Below are positions 52,501 to 58,500 of a DNA stretch of 64,000 bases, piece after piece. The notes below the pieces were generated by a model. The model did no database searches, had not been told where the DNA came from, and was given only the letters and a program-made list of their open reading frames with translations. The stretch spans positions 14,069,501 to 14,133,500 of the forward strand of contig JAWUZG010000036.1 in assembly GCA_036785705.1 (NCBI GenBank), written 5' to 3'. The position numbers were made by a program, and so were the translations under genes. This DNA comes from Acanthornis magna. Taxonomy: Eukaryota; Chordata; Aves; Passeriformes; Acanthizidae. Each line of letters begins with the position of its first letter. Position 1 is the first letter of the stretch.

Positions 52501-55500
52501 GTTGGATGAATCTTTGGGCAGCCTGGTCCAGTGAAAGGTGTCCCTGCCCATGGCAGGAAGGCTGAAACTAGGTGAGCTTTGAGGTCCCTTTCAACCCAAA
52601 CTATTCCAGGATTCATGCAATTTGAAAGGAAGAAATAATACAGGTAGTGGACAGCAACCTCTGTTGTTAATTAAATAGTGTGTATGAACGGGGCATAGTT
52701 TACTTCTCCAGGGCATAAAATGTTTGCATTTGTTCACAGTCGAATGCCCCTTGTCTATTATTGGTGTGAATCTGAGGGCAGCTTGTTGGAGAATCCTAAC
52801 CTTACTCATGCTGGAAAAATATTAACCATGTTAATGGCATTTTCCTAGAGATAAAGGAGGATGAGGCAAAAGAGTTTTAATGGGAGGTGTGCAAGGCAGG
52901 ACCTCTGACTCGGTGAGGAAACCTGCTCTGTCTCGGAGGGCTCATTGTGCAGGCGGCTGAGCAGGCACTGTTCACTTTCTCAGCTGTTCTATGAGGTCAG
53001 TAGGTTGTTTGCTTGCTGTCTGCAGGACCTCACAGAGATTCAGTCTCACAACATGTAATGCTTTGCTGTTCTGAATGTGATGGGGAAGCTTTTTGGCGAA
53101 GGAGTAAGTGTCTTTTAAAATACATCGCTGACAATCAGACAGTAAAAAATATGTCAGTTTTCTTTTTGTGCAGTTCAGGAGTTTCAAGGCTGATGATACA
53201 AAACACAGTTCAGATCCTGGCATACCACAGTAACTGAATTTAAAAAATTCAGGGACCAAAAAACAATCTCTTTGAAACAAATGATCATAAGTTGAATTAC
53301 AATTTTGTCAAAACAAATATAAAAGAAATATTTTCTATGCTTAGTATCCTAATTTGGTAAGCATTTTTTCCAAAGCATCTATTGTTATAAAACAGTTTGT
53401 CATATGTGTAAAATTTTGTTGTTTGTCTGACAAGGAGCTTTTCAAAAGCAGTTGCTGTTGTTTAAGGAGCTACAGTTTATCCGTGTCTTCTGTTTTCATC
53501 CCAAATAAGGAAAGGAAATGAAAGAATATTAAGAAATAGATTTGTCTGTGTTAAGACTACAAATTTATGATGAACTACAATTGAACTACAACATATGAAC
53601 TTAGTGTTCAGTGCCTGTAAATAAATGCAGTATGTATGCTTCTGCCTCTGCCTCTTAGGGAGCAGCAGCAGCATCTTTTAGGAAGGGCTAAGCCTGAAAT
53701 TCCAAACAGGGAGCAATAAAGTGCTTCCATCAATGGCAGGCCCAGGAAGAGAGTTGTAGTTTACCATGCCCAGTTAGGTCCTTACTCTTTCTTTGCTGCA
53801 TGTAGCTAGAGGTGCTCCAGAGATGCATATCTTTTCAATTGCAGTTTGTCATCAGCTTTTAGCAGTTCACAGGGTAGGAGCCCAAGAACCAAGGTCCCAC
53901 AGTAGCCTATCTCTGGCATGAGATCCACAGTAGCAGGAAATGGAGCAGAAGCAGCAGTCTGCTGCTTTCTGTTAACTAGGAGCTGGTGGCACCTACTTTA
54001 TCCATCATGGGGAAATGATGTTTCTATGCCCTTACCCTAGAGTTGCATCATTTCTCAAGGCGGGAGCAAATGTAAATGTGTTAAGTGTAATTTTGGGCAT
54101 TGTGGGCCTACCTAGTCAGGCCTTCAGGTCATGCTGAGTAAAGGTGTGTTCATGCCTTTTAAGTCATACCAGCCCTTTGCATTAGTCTTAAATAGCCTTG
54201 TGTGTCAAATGGCAGGAGGTGCCCATGTTTAAACAGATAAATCCTGTCTCACCTTTCTCTGTACGGTCAGGAAAGTGAATTCCTGCAGAACTGGGTGCAG
54301 GGTTTTTCTACCCTCTCTGGGGAGTTCGCTGCCTAGGAGGCTATAGAAATACAGGTAAGTAGGGGAATGTACCCTCTTCACAAGGAGACATTGCTCAAGG
54401 GGTGGTGTACTTCTATGCATTGAATAGTGATGGTAGAAGACGTAAATGTGTTGGGAATAGAAGCCACTACTCTCTTCCCTGCTGGCAGGACCATGCCCTT
54501 CCCACTCAGTTCTTGTCTCCTGTGCTAATGTATATTTTCTTCTGTACCATTTGCAATTATTTCTAGGTTTTCCACAGTTGCACATTGATTTTTATTATAT
54601 TTAAGAATAATATTTCTTGCATATTATGAAACGTTTTTATATTTAAGAAAAATGTTTCTTGCATATTTTGAAGGTTTTTGTAATTAAAAAATAGTGAATT
54701 AGTTGCTTGATAGCAAGGTCAGCTAAGCAGTAAGCAAGGAAAATACCTCTCAGTAAATGTACTCTACAGTTGAGCAGATTTCCTGTACAGCTAAGTCACT
54801 TTCCTGTTCTTTTCCAATGTTATCCAAGATAAATTTTGTTCTTTTACAGTGTTATCCAAGATAAATTTTGTGGTATCATCAACATTTCAGTGGAAGGACT
54901 GCATGATGTTATGACTGAAGATTCTGAAACAGGAACATACAAAGAGTAAGTGGAAAAATCTAATTTTGTTGGGTTTAACAGTAGCAGTACTGTTTTATAT
55001 GAAGTGTCTTGATTTGAAAGATCTGTAGGCAGTTAAGACATTCTTGTGAGAGTTCTATTTTCTCAAGACTGAATGTTTTAGGAAGACAGGAAATTTTTGT
55101 TCTTAAAATCATTGGAATGGGGAAGGAGGGCTTAAAATGAGTCAATGTCATTTTATAATGTTCATTAAATTATCTACTAAATGACATCTTAAAACATTCA
55201 TATGCTTAGATTTTCTCTTTGTTTACTTGACTGTTATAGCCAAAATTTCAATGCAGCAAGCTTGTGTTTTGATAGGAACCACCCTAGTTCAGAGGTAGCT
55301 CAGATTTTCTTTGGGTATGACATGAATCTCATATGAGTTTCTGTAGTGCACAATATTTCACAGCCTGGGGAACTTGAAAGCCTGTCCCACATGGACAGTT
55401 CTCCAGTTGTTCCATGTGCTGCTACAGGATATGTCTCAAAAGACAGTTTCCAGAGGTAGGAGAAAGAGCTTGCTTCTGGCAGGAAGGTGGGTGTTGGGGG

Positions 55501-58500
55501 TGTGCAGAGTGCACTGCCACTCAGCAGCACAGTCATTCCTCTCCTGATGGCTCCCTGGATACTGATGGTATTCCATCAGAGCTGGGTGGCAGGGGGAGAA
55601 GCTAATTAATAGTAAGATACTTTTTGGACAGAGATCTTAATGTCATTTTTATCTTTGTAATGATTACATACTTTTAGAATGGAAAGTTGTAAGACATTAA
55701 AAACAGGTGCTCTGCAGGATATTCTTACAGACACTACATGCTAATAATAGAATTTACTGAAGCTTTGATGCTAAGAATCAAGCATTTTCTTTCAGATCAT
55801 TACCTGATGACAGAACAGACTGTATCTGAACTAGTTAATTAACTGCTTAAGGGGCTATTTGCTGCCACTGAAACCAGGTGGCACAGAACAGCAGCATGCA
55901 ATCTATCAAGTTTTTCTCCACTTAAAGCAGGTGGTATGCACATAAGTGTGCATTGAGAACAGTCCACGCTCACACTGAGCCTGAACTGTGCCTAAGAATT
56001 GCCTGCCAAAATACTTCCCACCAAACTCTCCGTAAAGAAAGTGTAACTCCAAAGTCTAGGAATGTCCACATTTTCTGGCACGGTGTTTTGTTTTCTGTTG
56101 GAGACAACATTACAGAGTCCCTTCTATTTCTAAACATGTTGCTTTGCCAGCACTTGTTGAAAAGAGTTCTCACTGAGAAATAAATAAACTTTGTCCTAAT
56201 TCATTTCATATTTTAAGCCTGAGGGCTTGTAGAGCTTGTCACTACTTTTCCAACTCTGGACATTGTTTCTGCTTCATAAAATATAGCCACATTGAACCAA
56301 GGACATATTTATGTTGACAGGTACTGAAAGAGCTGTTTGAAAGATTCTGGTATTTGTGTAATATCTTTTGACATCATCTGGAAGTAAAGTGAGAGCACTC
56401 ATCTAAAATCATGTGCATTGTTGTGTCTCTCCAGACTACAGAAGAATGACTTAAGCCCGAACTGGTTCAGAAAAACAATAATGTGTAGTCCCTTGATTAT
56501 CATATTAGCTAATTATTGTAGTGCAGAAAGTAAAATGATGTGCATGTTTAACACAGGAAAATCAAGGCTGAAGCGATATGGAACTTTGGCCACTGAAAAA
56601 TGAAGAGAGGGTAAACATGCACTGAGAAAATTGTACAGATTAAACAACAGCAATGACTTACGTGGCTTAACCACTTTAAATGAATACATTTAAACTGGAA
56701 TTTTGAAGAAAACGTTGTAGCTAGTGAGATTTTGGAAGAAGTAAAAGTCTTGTAATTTTTTAGATTTAACCTGGATTTTAATCAGGTTATGACAAGGTTA
56801 CACTGTTTTACAATACAAAGGGATTTTACTCAGCCAGGTTTCCTCATGTTTATATTTCACACTACAGTGATAACTACAAGAGAGCTTTACAAACCTCTCT
56901 CAGAGGGGAGCATTCCATTGCTCTAGTCTTGTCTCACCGATACTCATGTTTTTCCCAATATTATCATCATCCCTTCTTTTATTCTCTCCTTGTGTTTTGA
57001 ATTTTGTGGTACCTAAAATTTATGAAGGTCTGAAAAAGTTAATTCAATCTTGTATGTTTTGGCAATTGACATTTTTGTCTTGTTTTTCTTTAATAAACTG
57101 AGATGCAAATAACCATTTGTGAGCAGAGGAGATATACAATTTGCTGTATTATTTTTAGATAAATAATTCCTTTATTAGAAATGGCTTCTGTGTTAGCATT
57201 TGACCCTGCGTGCCATGCTGTTTAGCAAGTGTTTCACACAGCTCTAAACACGTTAATAGAAGACTAAATATATAAACAGAATAAGTCTGACCATTTTCAT
57301 ATAAAAGCAAATAAAATCACAACTGTTTTCATTTTACTAACTTTAAAATGGGTTATTCATCTTATCTGATGAACATTTCACATGCTGGTGGAATGCAGCA
57401 ATTAAAAATGCACAGTAAAGCAGCATTGAAAATGAGCAATAATCTGCATCTGTCTTGGTGCTTTGTAATATGTGAATTATGTGTCCTTTGTGTATTAAAT
57501 CATACCTGATACATGGTGGCAAGCTGTCATCACCTGAGTGTTTTTTAGATCCTTTTGATTTTTAAGGCAGAAATTCCAGGAAAAGATTTGCTAAAGTGAT
57601 GGAATATTTGTCTATTCCTTCAGCATAGAGCATGTAAAGTGCTCTGAAAAGGCGTGTTTGCTTAGGATAGCTTTCATCAATGTCTTTATAATTTCCATTC
57701 AAACCATTTCAACAGACAGAAAAACCCCTGACTTTTAAACTGTGTTTTTTCTTTGTATTTTATGGTTTTATACTTACTTCAGAAATAATAGTTAAAATGT
57801 GGCTGTTACTTGCATATACTGGTACCTGCCAGTTGAGGGTGAAGCAAAACAAAAAATGTGTTTAAAACCTTTGCTTTAGCTACATAGAAACAGCACTTCA
57901 AGTAAATTACTTCAGAAGCTAGCTCACTTCTGACCACCTCATATGTTATTGTACAGTGTCTTGCAGATTTTAAAACCAACAGCAGTGATGCTTTTAGTTT
58001 TCAAGTCCTTTTGTCAGAAAAACGTGAATGCCATGAGACGTCTTTGCAATCTTTGTATAGGTGCCACTTTGACTTAGTATAGAGTGCTTGTATAGCAGTT
58101 TCTTGAAAAGAATGGAAAATTCTAGTTAGGAACATTCGGTTCTTCTGTATGATTTTTTTACACCATGTGGTCTGTTTTTTGTGTGCACAAATGCATTTTT
58201 AACCCACAACTTGAACTAAAATATGGAGGATAACTGAAATTGTTACATGGGTAGAGGTGTCAGAGAACATGCACTCAGGATGCACTGCTCTCAGAAAACA
58301 ATTACTTTTTAATAGATTGCCTGGCTTTTAGCAAATTCAATTCTGTGTTTTCAAAAGTGCTTCAAAATAATTTTTAATGATAATGCATATTAAAATTGTT
58401 CTTATTCCCATTTTTAGCTGCATGTTAATGTCTCATTTTGAAGAGCCCAAAGCTACAGAAGATGAGGAACCTCCCACAGAACAAGACAAAAGGAAAAAAA

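Larger units (their letters stand above)
48311..54849 (+). other. IPO11: Remainder of the 19-kb IPO11 intron, downstream of LRRC70
   Basis: About 6.5 kb containing an A15 run (51240-51254), the second CR1 copy (52080-52620) and two adjacent small tandem duplications just before visible exon 24. No other gene recognised. Confidence 0.75.
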
